Positions 34,933 to 46,976 of a stretch of 64,000 nt of DNA are shown in pieces. How positions within the stretch are numbered: the stretch's first letter is position 1; each line of letters starts with the position of its first letter. The stretch lies in contig NW_006768779.1 of NCBI RefSeq assembly GCF_000204055.1, forward strand, positions 586,350-650,349, written 5' to 3'. This DNA is from Melampsora larici-populina 98AG31. Lineage: Eukaryota; Basidiomycota; Pucciniomycetes; Pucciniales; Melampsoraceae. The translations under genes were made by a program, and so were the position numbers. The notes under the pieces were generated by a model. It was not told where the DNA came from. It made no database searches and saw only the letters and a program-made list of their open reading frames with translations.

Positions 34933-37050
34933 TTTGCTGTGGACTGAGATTCACGCCTATGCAGAGATTGAAGTGGTAAACAGAAGAGTAATTGTCAGTA
35001 GCTACAGCTGTGTACTTGTGGGCAATAAAGCCATAGAAGTTTGATGGTCATGGACTGAAATAGAATCAAGAAATTGTAACTAATGATCAGGACGATGATC
35101 CGCGGCTGTAGCTCACCTAAGGATTTATAAGTGGAAGTTTGTTTGGGCTAATGATGTTAAAGCGACCGGTTGATAGCTCGATAAAAGTATGTATGTATGA
35201 TAGTTTGTTTAAAGGATAAGGAAAGATGAGAGACAATAAAAATAAAGTTCCTAAAAATATGGGAAGCGGAAGGTTTTAACAGGTTTTAACGCTCAAGTTC
35301 AACATATATACATGTACATTGTAACTCCACCTGCCCCATCACAGTACCATTTAGTAAAGCTTAGTCGGGCCCCTTGTACGTAGGTATGTGATACCTCACG
35401 GTGAAAAGGGAATCAAAATAGATCAAAGTGGCTATGTTTCTTTCACTGGCTGCTCGGATCACTCGAGCCGAAGTGCGGCATGTGTTACATACATACTCCA
35501 AGTGACCAAGTGCACACGCCGCCGCAGTCACGCCGCGGTCACTGCGGATGCGTATGCACGGTGCACACTCACCCACGCTTCATCCCAGTGTTTGTCGAGG
35601 AACCCAGCATAAAAAGACATTTCAAACAACGGAAAACCATGATCAAGTACAGTGAAACAATTGGGTGCTTTATGTAAGAGCATTGTTCATGTTCACACCA
35701 CGATCAGTCCGTGTGGATACCAAGCCTGGGCCATGCCAGTAGTACGGCCTGAATCACGATTTGCAAGAGAAAGAGTGGAGCAAATAAATCCTGGAATCGA
35801 AAATTTCTTGATCAAACTCTATCACAAGGAGCCACAAATTACAAGTAGGAATGTTCTGTCAGCGCCCTGTAATACGCCTACGGAGGTCACTGCCGTAGAT
35901 TCTGACCTTTTCATGGAAAACTTCTCAAAAATCCCGCATTCCGACCTTTTTTGTCAGTGACATGTTTGTTTGGCGGGATTGAGCATTGCTGGGTAAACGG
36001 CATGTATAGGTCAGAATGGTATTATAGCACTAATATTTCAAGTCTGATTGACATACTCATCAAGGAGGATTGACGGAAATAGGAGATCAAAGCATGTAAA
36101 CAAAATTATTGACTGATAAGAAGGCTATTATTTGATTATACATATACTATGTATCCATCTTCTGATACTTTGACTTGAGCTCTTATCTGGATCTCAAATG
36201 CTCTGATATCACTCAAGGCAATGTGAGAAATCAGTAAACACCACAAGAGAGCAGGTACAGTGTACAAAGTTTCAAGGTCACCAATGTAAAACAAGGGAGA
36301 GGCTTGCATGGCCACTCCCAGTCGTGTCATTTATACCGGCACAAGGCGTTTTTACAGTTCTCTTTTTACTTTTCATTGTCACCCAAGAGATGAGGCTACA
36401 CTTATTGCTGACTAGCTTAGTTCAAGCCTGGAGAAAACTCAATCTTTGTCACCAATAATCCTACAAAGGTCCTCTCAGAGCCCAAAATCTGAACTTTTTG
36501 GACAGTAAACTCCTTGGAAGATATTGGAAAACTCCAACCTTTTTTCTCAGTGACCTCTGTAGACATATTCCAGGGTCCTATTCTGTCACTCGAGCCAGAG
36601 TGCAGCATGTGTGACTCAGAGTCACAGAGTGCATACATGGCCGCAGCCAGGCCACAGTCATTGTGTATGTGTGTGCACTCTGTGACTCTGAGTAAATAAC
36701 TTGGTGCACACTCATCCACAAGTGACCAAATCCTCCTTGCTGTGTCACACCATACATACTGCAATGCTTTTGATCCAAGTTTTCTTTTGAAGGGTATGTC
36801 CAAGGCTGATGGAAGAAGAGAGGATGCGAGGCTGTGGGTGCAACACTTGACGGCCAGTAGAAACTCAGCAAGTCAAGACTCAGTGTGCCATTTTCCAAGC
36901 AGTTGACATTGAAGATGTGGTAGTTGTAATAGTATTACCTTGTACCCTTCCATAACCTATGCACATTGAGCTCTAAAACAGAAGATTAATTCAAAAGGCA
37001 CCTGGAATCTGCCAGCAATTTGACAAGACCTTTTTCATTGCCAAGCACTG
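34933..37050. other. Intergenic region with related short repeats
   Basis: No gene is supported. Two related stretches, about 35450-35590 and 36580-36730, share the ordered motifs TCACTCGAGCC, GCATGTGT, GCCGCAG, CAGTCA and GGTGCACACTCA. Each may be one end or copy of a short element. Frames at 35652-35960 and 36417-36803 lack domains. Confidence 0.4.
36614..36693. repeat. Perfect 20-bp inverted repeat
   Basis: ACTCAGAGTCACAGAGTGCA at 36614-36633 is repeated exactly in inverse orientation at 36674-36693, with a 40-bp loop containing GCCGCAGCCAGGCCACAG. ACTCAGAGT is itself near-palindromic. Probably the core of a foldback element. Confidence 0.7.
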
Positions 37051-37645
37051 CAAACAACTTCCCTCCAACTGGGCAGGGGGAAATTATTGGCAGTATGATT
37101 GGTCACAAGGAATTGATCACCACCTGAGCCATAGAACCCACACTACATATGTGCAGCAGGATGGGTAAATTAGGAGCTATCATGTACATAAAGAGCTGCT
37201 CAGCTATTGGCTCATTTGAATGAGTATATCATGTGTGATACCTTCTGTAATTTTTTGCAGTTTGACAAACACATTCCAAAAATTGGATACATACATACAC
37301 TGACTCATAGTTTTGGTGTACTTCCATTAAATAAACTTCATGTAACACCTTATCTGTCACTCTCAAATGGCTTCCAAAGTATTGCCTGAGTGGCTGCTAT
37401 TCAGGTCAATTTTTGGGAGGATTTTGTCAAGCTGGAAAAAGTTACATGATGTATCACATGTGCTCTACTTATTCAGATGAGCAGGAAACTGAGCAGACCT
37501 GTATGTACACAATAGCTAACAATTCACTCAGCTTTTCACACATATGTAATGTGGGTTTGATGGCGCAGGTGTGCAGTGATCAATCCTTTATGACCAATTC
37601 TGCTTGCAATCATTTCCCCCCACTTAATACAGGGGAAGTTGTTTG
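37051..37645. mobile_element. MITE family M1, copy A, about 100-bp TIRs
   Basis: The left end from CAAACAACTTCCC and the right end reverse-complemented align with substitutions over about 100 bp, through GATTGGTCA, ATTGATCAC, CACCTG(A/C)GCCAT and ACCCACA(C/T)TACATATGTG. The same family occurs at 54436-55022. No coding capacity and no clean target duplication, so the superfamily is open. Confidence 0.7.
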
Positions 37646-38267
37646 ATTTACAGTTCAAGATTCTTTTGGAGATTATTTAAATCAGAAATGCATTGCACAA
37701 CTACACACTCCTATCAAGCTCATGGCACATATGTGAAGAATAATTTTATAGACTGATTTTGAATGAGATATAATTTGAAATGAACTGAAGCATCTCCTAA
37801 AAAGATTATAGTAACAACTGAAAAGGTCTGCATGATTTGGCTGTATGGTGGGGGTTCCTTTGTTTCATTATTCAACACCCATTGTAAGCCTCCAAAAGTT
37901 TTGTCACTTTTTTTAGTTTGCTTTGCTTTTAGTTGACTTTTCAAACTGCTTTGAACCTCAATTTTGATTCAAGTCTTTTATTCATTTAAGAAACATAATG
38001 GATTGGATATTCATTGGTAAAAATGACAAATTGAAATGAATGTAATAAAATGAAATGAAATCAAAACAGGGTATCAAACACACACATATAAGAGTAAATG
38101 GAAAGAAATCAACATAAACTTTGAAACCTTTTTTTAAGAAACTTTTTTTCCAAAGAATGATAGTAGTATGAGACCAGAAAGATTATATATTCTAAAGGAA
38201 ATGAAAAGAACTGATAATCTTTCAACAAAACAAGTCAAATTCAAACAAAAACCAATCGAGAAACAAA
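37646..38267. other. Intergenic, no gene recognised
   Basis: AT-rich 3' flank of the twelve-exon gene. A 74-codon minus-strand frame (37944-37720) has no recognisable domain. Confidence 0.45.
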
Positions 38268-41012
38268 TCAAATTGGTAATTTTCCAGCTTCACGACATGC
38301 ACTGGTAGTAGTTGCACCTTTGGAAAGGGCATGTTTGATGACTATACAATAACAAAGCATCCCCAAACACCCATTGATTAATTTGATTCGAGTACGCTAT
38401 ACGGTCTAACAGTATTAAAACGAAGAAAACTTACTTGGATCAGTGCAATCGCAAACCGGCAAGTTAACAATACATTCAGCATTGATATCTAATGGAAGAG
38501 ATCTAAGAGAGTCCAATTCAAAAAAAAAACAGTCCATCAGAAAGCATAAAAAACAGATATAATGATTAAAACTCACCCGTTACGGTAAGGATCATAGCTG
38601 AATCCTTTGTATTTCTTTTGGCATTCCCAAGATTGAGTGACAAGATACTCAGTTGAGAATCCATACTTCTTGGAAATCAAATCAGCATTGAACCATTTGT
38701 TTCCAGTTTTGTTCTTCTTAGCTTTGACGATATTCATCATGCTTTGTATTTCAAAGGAACACACAATCATATATTAAGTAAGCTTTGATTGGAATGATAT
38801 CTTTGGACGTTTTCAAAGGTTGGACTTACGTTCCGTCTTTGCAAAATGAGAGATGATCATCACCTCCCCAAGCTCCACCTGGTCCTTTTCCATCGCACTT
38901 ATCCTAGAAGTCAGGAAGTGACGAAAATGAAGAAGATGAGCTACAGATCTGGTGGTTTCTCCCTCTTGTAGTAATTGGGAAACCTTTAAAAAGAACGCAC
39001 TTTGCCGTAGGTAACATAGGCTCCCTAAATGATCAGACAAGCGACAAGGAGTAACATGAATCAGTACTTTGACCTATCACTTTCATCCGACTAAAACCGA
39101 TCCCTTGGATCCTCAAAAATCAAAACATAAAACTTACCTGTGCTCGAAGAATATCAACAAGAATTCTAGCAGTACTAGTCTGTTTAATCTCCTCTTCAAC
39201 TTCAGAAGTCGATCGAACTTGAATTCCACTCAAAAATGCACCACCTTTCAAAGCACCAAATAAACCTGATTCGGAAGAGATACCAGCTTGGATGATACTA
39301 GTAGTTGCATTCGAAAGTTGATCTTGAACTTTGGATTGCCATTGAGAAAGGTAATAAGCGTAATTTGACCACTTTTGAAATCAAATTCATCATCAATTCA
39401 GTTCTAATCTTGATCCGAAATAAATTATCACAAAAAAAACTTACTCTGGTGAATCCATCAGGAACGGTATCCCAACTGTTCAATAAATTAACACCCATTA
39501 AAGCACTAGAAGTACCAGCCATCAAAGCTCCAACTACGGTTGCAGCAATGATCACAGCTGTACCTTCAGTCAAAAGTAATGCTCCAAGAGCTACTGTAAA
39601 AGCGATTCCACTCATCAAGACAAATAAGTCTTGTAAGTGAAACAAGAGCGAATGATGCTGAGGTTCAAAGCTAAATGAAAGCAAAAGATTTCTATCAGTC
39701 TTCAGGTCAAAGTAAGACATAAGACGATGTATACTCACAGGTCTGTAACTAAAGCGGCAGCTGTGGCTGTTATTGCAAAAGAAGGGAAAGCAAGACAAAA
39801 TTGGTTAGATCATCCTAAAACATCTAACCTAATTTCAGACAAGAATAACATAAATCAAATTTGTGGATCTTACCTTGTACCATTGAAACAGCGAATCCAA
39901 TAGCAGTGTAAATCGAATTTTGTAATGAATTCCATTCTTGTGCTGCGTATAAGACATACCAATCCGGTGCCGTGACTGGGTTACAAAGCTTTTTTTCATC
40001 ATTTTGAATCAAAGTTAACAAAGTGATCATTCATTCAAGGTAAATTATTCAGGAAATATAACTTACTTGTCCTGCATGGCAACCTTCACCGATTCCACAA
40101 ATAAAGTTTTGAGCATGATGAGAGAAAGCATAATCCTAAGAAAACATTCATCAAGGATCAATCTCATTTTTTTGTTCTGGGATTTGGATTGAAATGAAAA
40201 ATCACTAACTTGAACTGAAAGGTTTTGTCCATTTGGATATGAAAGCAAATATTGATCTAAGTCTAATTTTGTCCAAGTTTGAGGAGTAAGTGGTAATCCA
40301 TCACATGGGTTTGGATAAGTTTTCAAAACTTCATTGGTTTTTGGTACCTATTTTTTGCGATACAATATTAGAGGTCAAAAAGAAAACCTAATCAGTATCA
40401 GTCTTCAAAGAAGAGTTGTTTGTAGCAAGACGGATTGAATTGAGAGCCTGATGGATTATTATAAATCCGATGGGAGCTAGTTTAGCAAGGGACCTTTATG
40501 ATATGATATACTAGTCAAATTCCGATCAATCACTCTCCAATAAAGATATACATCATCAAAGGTGACATGAGTCGCTTTAGGTATGGAAGTTGCCAGAAGG
40601 CTCATCCTGTCGTTCTGAATGATGAGTAGAATGGAGCGAGTCATCTCCTAATATCCCGCCTGATGTTAAATGATCTTTCTTTGTTGTCCAAGCTTTCACC
40701 CAACAGGAAAAGGAAATGAAGAAAGACCAAATATTGCTTTGATGTCAAGATAGAAAGCTAACTGACCAAGTTGGTTTGAGATGAATTCGAACTCGGAGCC
40801 GGATTCAAGATAGTCCCACCAACAGAAGTTGAAGAAGGTAAACTCGAAGAATTCGTTGGAGTGATAGGCTGAGGAGTAGGAGGTAAATTCCTGCGGATAT
40901 GGTGATTGATTTGAGCAGGATTAAATTCACGAATGACTGGAAGTTGGAGGGTATGAATGAGTTGAGTAGTAGATAAAGCTACTAAGAGAGATGGGATCAA
41001 AGATTGTATCAT
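38268..41012 (-). CDS. Secreted/membrane-associated protein, twelve exons (DUF7872-like)
   Basis: Exons 41012-40767, 40347-40210, 40135-40067, 39988-39874, 39766-39739, 39670-39445, 39371-39138, 39024-39001, 38903-38830, 38741-38577, 38502-38435 and 38341-38268 join in phase to 486 residues. A signal peptide (about 1-22) is followed by a Ser/Pro/Thr-rich stretch. The rest begins NPCDGLPLTPQTW and contains IGEGCHAGQLCNPVTAPDW, a long hydrophobic block (about residues 215-265, IAFTVALGALLL ... VVGALMAG) that could be one or two membrane helices, and a Cys-containing end (WECQKKY, CIVNLPVCDCTD, SACREAGKLPI). This layout resembles proteins labelled DUF7872 in rust and other basidiomycete proteomes; that link is from memory of the family's style. 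Function unknown. The 419-bp first intron may hide a further exon. Confidence 0.75.
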
Positions 41013-42438
41013 AATGAATGAAAGATAATGATGGATAAAAAGTAATGAGTGTGATTGTTCAGTGAAGTTGATTGGAGGATGAAAGAGATCACTTCAAGGT
41101 AAGGAATAAATGAGATTGGATCCCTCAAAATAAAACTCAAGGGAAATCTCGTCAGTAACAATCAGGTATCTGAAAAGGGATGAATCGGAAAGCGATTGAT
41201 TGTTAGAGGTTTTGGTTCATGGAGTGCTAAAAAGTTCAATATCGAACTCATACTCCATCTTTTTAGTCATTAGTCTGATGATTTGTACAGCACATCAACT
41301 TCGAACATGTCGGCAATAAGTATCAAACGGGAAGTTTTGTAGCGCGCAGAATAGGAAGTCTCGATAAGACTGGAAAGTCAAAAAAAAGACAGAAGACAAG
41401 GGGGGAAACAAATTGTGACCTCGAATGCGGCGAGGGTAATGACAAGAGTGACGAAATCTTGTTTGATGATGATGTTTTTGATTGCTTCATTATCATTAAC
41501 TTTAGCTGATGCTTGATCGGTTTGTATTCATCACTTCTTCAAAGCAGGGGATCATAGAATAAAGAGATTGGTAGGGTTCCCTTCTGACTTGAATCGATAA
41601 TCAGATCCCAGACCGATAGCAAACGGAAGGTGAATGACGCAGTAATTTGCTGATACGCCCTTCACTTTTTAGAAGCTTTTGTAGCACAACCCGTATTGCA
41701 ACTGCAGTGGATATAAGACCATAGGAAGTAAGATCGGGAAGCTGGAACGGTGAAAGTTCAAAAGGATCGCATACAAATTTTGAAACTTTGCATCAACTTG
41801 AGTCTTGGATTGAGGAATCGATCGATTCCGAATTGGGAAACCTGTACACCGAGTAACTGGTACGGTACTCAAAAGATCAAATAATGACCGTTGGATCGAA
41901 ACATCAGGTAACGATCATCTCTTCACCTTGAATGACTCGAAACCATCATTTGATAAAATCGAGGTTAGCTTTTGTTTACTGACAAAGATTTTGGCTTAAG
42001 TAACAACCAATGGTAAACTTTACAGCATCTTTTTGCGTGTTACTTTGTATCTGAAATATTTTTTTGTACCATGCTACTACACTGACCTTACCCAGTTGAT
42101 ATACAAACATGCCTGATACTTCAAGACCTTCCCCTATGAGGATGAGGATGATCAACTGTGAAGCTATTTTGAAAGCTTTTCTTTGGCCAACTGTGAGTGA
42201 CAAGATTATGGTTCAACTTCAACAAAGGTGGGTTCATGTCAACAGATAACTTGAGAATATTTACCATGCCATATTTCAAACCCTATCATTCAAAGTCCTC
42301 TTGTTCTGAAGCACTCAGGGTGGCTCAATCTCTCTTAGTCTTACACAGCTTTTGTGAAAACTTCAAAATCTGTTACTTTGCACAATCTTTTTTACCTACT
42401 TATTTGATGTTTGATCCTGAAATATTTACCATGGTGCT
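41013..42438. other. Intergenic, no gene recognised
   Basis: Upstream region of the twelve-exon gene. No splice-supported frame or repeat with ends was found. Confidence 0.4.
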
Positions 42439-43150
42439 CTAACTCAACAAAGTACCTCTCAGACAAACAACTCTGCACTAGTCCCTGATCTAGAGTCAGA
42501 CAAGCAGTCTCGTTGACTACTTGTTTGTCCAAGAGGGACTTTGTTAAGTTAGAATGGAGCTCTGAGCCCACATCTTGATCTCATCTTAAGTATGAGTACA
42601 TAGGTGTTTATGGCACTCAAAATGCTCGAGGAGGAAATCCTTCAGTAGACAGTGCAAGAGTCTTTAAAAGCGCTTCTGGCATCCAATCAACTTCACAAAG
42701 TTCTATACTGTCAATACGTTGTTCTAAGCCCTCAATGACCTGTCACTCTGACTACAACTCGGCAAGTCCCTGTTGTCCATGTCCAAAGACTGCTTTGGAA
42801 ATGACAATGTTTACAGTGCCGATATCTCTCCTGAGAACAACATCAAGAGCATAGTTAACAGCTCTGGAAGGTATACAAGTGACTGTGCACCATCAAGCTT
42901 CCTCAAATATCTTGATCACTTTCATTCTCCACTACTCTTACATCATCACATCATCGTACTTGAAGCTTGTCAAACTTTTTAAAGTGATCATCTTTGCTTG
43001 CATCTACACTCTCGTCATCTTTAGGCTTTTGACATTGATTGAATTTGGGCAGAAAGACAGGTGATTCTTAAATGTTTTTTGTGGGGAGGAGGTTAATGGT
43101 CAAGTGAATGACATCATGTAATAGAATGGAATCTAACTTAACAAAGTCCC
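42439..43150. repeat. Cluster of three inverted/direct terminal-like repeats
   Basis: A motif CTAACTTAACAAAGTCCC occurs as a variant at 42439 (plus), as its reverse complement at 42535-42552, and again in plus orientation at 43133-43150. The first two are arms of a 32-bp imperfect inverted repeat (42439-42470 and 42521-42552). The second and third enclose about 600 bp as inverted ends. It could be one element nested in or derived from another. No coding sequence is recognised. Confidence 0.45.
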
Positions 43151-43509
43151 AGTCAGAACCTTTTTCCTCGCGAGCTCAGAAGGTTAAAAGAGCCCTACGA
43201 GAATTGGGATTTGCGTCAAGTTAGGGAGAGAATCAATTTTAGATATAAAGGTTGGATTTTCAAAATGCAAGATTAAAGGGTTTGAAGTATAAGTTATAAT
43301 AGGATATGTAAAAATGTAAAAATCGAAATTATGATGAGATACATAGAAGATCATGGAAATGAAAACGTTTGAAGATATGATACATTTTGAATAAGATAAC
43401 AATTAAACCAATACTAATGATAATGATGTTAATAATGATAATAGTGTTAATAATGATGATGATAATATGATGATGAGCAAGAGCATGAAAGATCTAAAAA
43501 GAAGATGAT

Positions 43510-43528
43510 ATATATATATATATATATT
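43510..43528. repeat. TA microsatellite
   Basis: A short alternating TA run about 35 bp beyond the stop of the homeodomain-like gene, in AT-rich 3' sequence with several ATAATGATG-type repeats just before it (43417-43475). Confidence 0.7.
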
Positions 43529-43560
43529 GATATGCATGACGAATTGAATAAGAAGTGAAA

Positions 43561-44845
43561 CTAACGAGACCCAGAAGATAAAGTTCTAAACATACTCTCC
43601 CATCTTCTCCAAAAAGGTTGATAAGGAGTTGAAAACAATACAGGATCTTCTTCTACTACTTCTTCAATCAATCCGATATTGATCATCTCGTGATTTATAG
43701 ATGATGAAAATGATCCTGAGGATGAATTTAAATTATTGAAATTAAAGATAGATGAAGAGTTCAACTCATTTGAATAATCTTGGGTTAATTCTTCCTGTTC
43801 TTCTTCTGCTTCATTTTCTGATTTCGAATGATGATCCTGAACGTTATCAACTTCAAAAAGAATTATCAATGATGTTAACTTATCAAACTGTTTCAAGATT
43901 CAAAATCAATTAAACCTATCACTTACCATCACTAGGGTTGAAGTCCTCATGATCTTCCATGCTTTGGAAATCTTCAATTCTCATCAAATCATCTTCGTTG
44001 TTTGAATCAAATGGACTCATTTCACTCAGTTCTAAATTTGTCCTATGATTAGACGACATCATTCTATTTGGTCTTAAGATGGTCTTCATCCGTTCCACTG
44101 AATTCTTTCTTTGGTTCATATCAGATTTCATTCGGATAGATTGATTTAGATCTCTAGAGGCTATTGAATGTGATTTGACTCGAATAGGTTGATTCAAATC
44201 TCTCGAGGTTGTTGAGTGCGATTTCACTCGAATGGATGGATTGATATCTCTAGAGGTTGTTGAATGAGATTTCACTTGAATGGATTGTTCTGAACCTGTA
44301 GAGGTCGTGGGATGGTGCTGAAGTTCTTTAGATTCCTCGTCCTCTGCCTCTTCCTCGTCCTCTGCCTCCTCCTCCTCCTCTTCCTCTTCATTTCTTTTAT
44401 AATCAAAATCGGCTTTAGACTTGAGTTTTCCTATTGATCTTGATCGATGATTTGAATTTGATTTAGATTTTAATTTTGAATTTGAATGACTTTTCAGTTT
44501 ACAACGAATCAAACGTGATTTAGTTTGTTTAGGTTTTGGTGGTGGAGATGATTGAATTGATTCATGATGTTCTGATGTAAGTTGAGATTGAGAAGGTGAT
44601 GAAGTGGATTGTAAAGATTCTTTTCGTTTTCTCCAAAACCAACTAGTGATTTGTTTTCTTTGAAGTGAAGTGAGTGTCATGATTTGAGTCACTTGATGAT
44701 AATTCGGACATGGATCTTGATCGAATAAATTTAATAAGATTGGAGTACATGAGTATGGATGACCGAATGGAACGATATGAGGTTTATGTTGTGAGTTAGA
44801 AGTCTGATTGATTGATTGAAGTTCATCATTTGGTTTCGATGACAT
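43561..44845 (-). CDS. Homeodomain-like protein with 17-residue repeats
   Basis: Two exons, 44845-43927 and 43850-43561 (donor GTAAGT, 76-bp intron, phase 1), 402 residues from MSSKPND; an upstream in-frame Met at 44896 is less likely. Residues about 30-78 match a homeodomain: LLNLFDQDPCPNYHQVTQIM for helices 1-2 and QRKQITSWFWRKRKES for the recognition helix. The usual Asn after WFx (position 51) is Arg here; the following Arg53 is kept. Basic stretches follow, then a Glu/Asp run (about 170-195), then four tandem units of the type IRVKSHSTTSRDLNQ spaced by 17 residues. The last part is Asn/Ser-rich and acidic. Likely a nuclear, possibly DNA-binding regulator. It has no divergently paired homeodomain gene, so it is not the mating-type HD pair. 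Confidence 0.7.
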
Positions 44846-45834
44846 GTTAAGATATTTTACTTTTTTTTTGTTTTTGACCAAAATTACTTTACTCAATTGA
44901 ACCTTTCAACTTTTTGAAGCAATAGAAGTCTCTTACTTATTGACAATCTTTTAGTGGATGATAATGATGAGGATGATGATGAAGATGTATGTGAATAGAA
45001 AAGTGATTGAAGAAATCACGAAATCAATCCTAAGGAAGCATGTGTACAAACTTAATGACTTTTTGAGTCTTTTTGAGTCTTTTTGACCATTCAAATTGAC
45101 CCAAAAGTACTCGGGATTAACAACAAGAATTCAGTTTAGAAATTAACTTATTAAGAAGTTTGTCTAACCTCATGGGATGATTCAAAAGTTTAAGGGTAAT
45201 CACAATCTTAGTCAACTTGCGAGATCCCATCTGTTCTTCATTGATCACTTTGAATGATGAGCTTGACCTGAATTGTGATTTACATTTCTTTATCTTCTAG
45301 TCGTGTACCTTACACAGCAGCCTTTAACACAGGATTCGGATTGAAATCTTGATCGAGTTATCAGGAATTGTAAGATAATCATCTGATCAGCTGAGATAGC
45401 AACTTCAACTTCATTTCACAGTTTGACTACTCATCACTTCGTCATCCTAATTCCTTACTCTTCCATCCATGATCAACCCGTCCAATCTTCACAAAATTCA
45501 ATGAGTCTTACTAATCGATTTGAGCAGTCTGACTTTCATCTTGATTGTTGAAAGAATCTGATCATATGAAATTCAGTAATCAAATCAAATCACAATCATT
45601 CCTGTTGACCTTTCGAATCATTCTTATTGATCGCGCATTAAAGAACATAAGCAATGCTAACATCACAGCTAATATATCATCATAATATATTGAGAATGGA
45701 TCAAATCAGATCAGTTGATAGGAACATCATACTAAATCAGAATAATTGTTAAACCTCAGTAAGTAATTCATTTACTGAAGGTCCAACAAAGATGTTCAAA
45801 TATGATACGAAACAAAATCAGTGCGCTACAACTA
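44846..45834. other. Intergenic, no gene recognised
   Basis: Upstream region of the homeodomain-like gene. It contains a triplicated TTTTTGAGTC (45059-45085) and is otherwise unremarkable AT-rich sequence. Confidence 0.45.
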
Positions 45835-46096
45835 CAGCCCTTTGCATGATTGATGACCTTGAAGAAAAAAAGACCTCGAGTTTTCAACAAAAAAAACCTT
45901 GAGTTTTTTCGAAAAGTGACCGAGTTTTTGAGAAAGTCAATGTGTTTTTCTTGAAATTTTCAAAAGTCGATGAGTTTTTGAAAAACTCGATAGGTTTTCC
46001 AAAAAACTCGGTCACTTTTTGAAAAAACTCGAGGTTTTTTTTGTTGAAAACTCAAGGTTTTTTTTTCTCCAAAGTCATCAATCATGCAAAGGGCTG
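45835..46096. mobile_element. Foldback MITE with TA duplication, 262 bp
   Basis: Ends CAGCCCTTTGCATGATTGAT are inverted and flanked by TA on both sides (45833-45834, 46097-46098). The two halves pair with few mismatches over at least 100 bp each, so nearly the whole element can fold into one hairpin. It is built of CTCGAGTTTT / AAAACTCGAG and GACCGAGTTTTT motifs. TA duplication and CAG ends suggest Tc1/mariner-type mobilisation. Confidence 0.8.
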
Positions 46097-46118
46097 TACA
46101 TGTCTTTTGCACTCTACC

Positions 46119-46976
46119 TCACGTGGTGGGCGCGGTGCCAAAGGCAGGCCTTTTAAGCCCAAATTTGGGGTAGGCATGCCCAAGTTAGGTTTAAGTCTAT
46201 TCCTCCCAGCTGTTGCATAAAATGGGTGACATCGGGAAAATTTCACCATCAGTTTCCAAATTTCCATAGACTCAAGAGCTCAATTCATTTGCCATCAAGC
46301 TTCTAGAGATTGTACCTCATGCGACTGGTGTTGAGAGTCTATTTTTGCATATGGGTTCCCAGAAGACCAAGCAGCATCCTGAAATGAATGTCTCAACTTT
46401 GGAGATGATGTTGCAGATTGAAATGGACCTTGAATACAAGCAATCAAATTGCATCTCAATAGCAACCACAAATCCTAATCAACCTGCTGCTGCCAATGAT
46501 ACACAAGACATAGATATTCAAGTTGAAGATTTTGACCATGTTCAAGAGTTTGAAGATGGCATTTATTGTGAAAAAGAAGTGGTGCACGCAGAAAAACAAG
46601 AGAACAAGACAGAAAATGGGTATAACACTTTTTGGTGTAATACTATTCAATACTTGAGTTGAAGCCCAAACACCCAATGCTATTGTTGTAAATGAAGAGT
46701 CTGGGAATGAGTATTGGGATGAGGATGAGCTTTTTAAAGAGCTATCTTGATAAATTTTGATGTAAACCCCCCTCCGATTACTTCTTGCAGCATTGTGAAA
46801 TACAATCTTTGCTACTTTTGGTGTCTTTGCAAGTTTTTTTAACTGTTTGGAAGTTTTTTTTGCTTTTGAGGACCTCAGAGGCATGTCTCAGGGCCCACAC
46901 CTAGGGCATGCCTTTAAAAAGCCAAAAAATCATGCCCAGGCCTGCCCCAAATTCAAAATCCGCGCCCACCACATGA
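46119..46976 (+). mobile_element. hAT remnant with dimerisation-domain fragment
   Basis: Ends TCACGTGGTGGGCGCGG and, reverse-complemented on the right, TCATGTGGTGGGCGCGG differ at one position. Flanking octamers ACTCTACC and GCTCTACC agree in seven of eight. The plus-strand frame around 46275-46660 reads KLLEIVPHATGVESLFLHMG followed by TLEMMLQIEMDLEY, the pattern of the hAT C-terminal dimerisation region (usual P.s..vER.FS). The rest of the transposase is missing. Probably a deletion derivative. Confidence 0.6.

Noticed and set aside
42542..43143. Solo LTR starting TGTTAAG and ending CTTAACA
   Set aside because: The supposed 5-bp flanks (GACTT and AAGTC) are inverted, not direct, so they extend the inverted ends and are not a target duplication.
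43561..44845. Mating-type homeodomain (bE/bW) locus
   Set aside because: Only one homeodomain-like gene, no divergent partner, and an atypical recognition helix.
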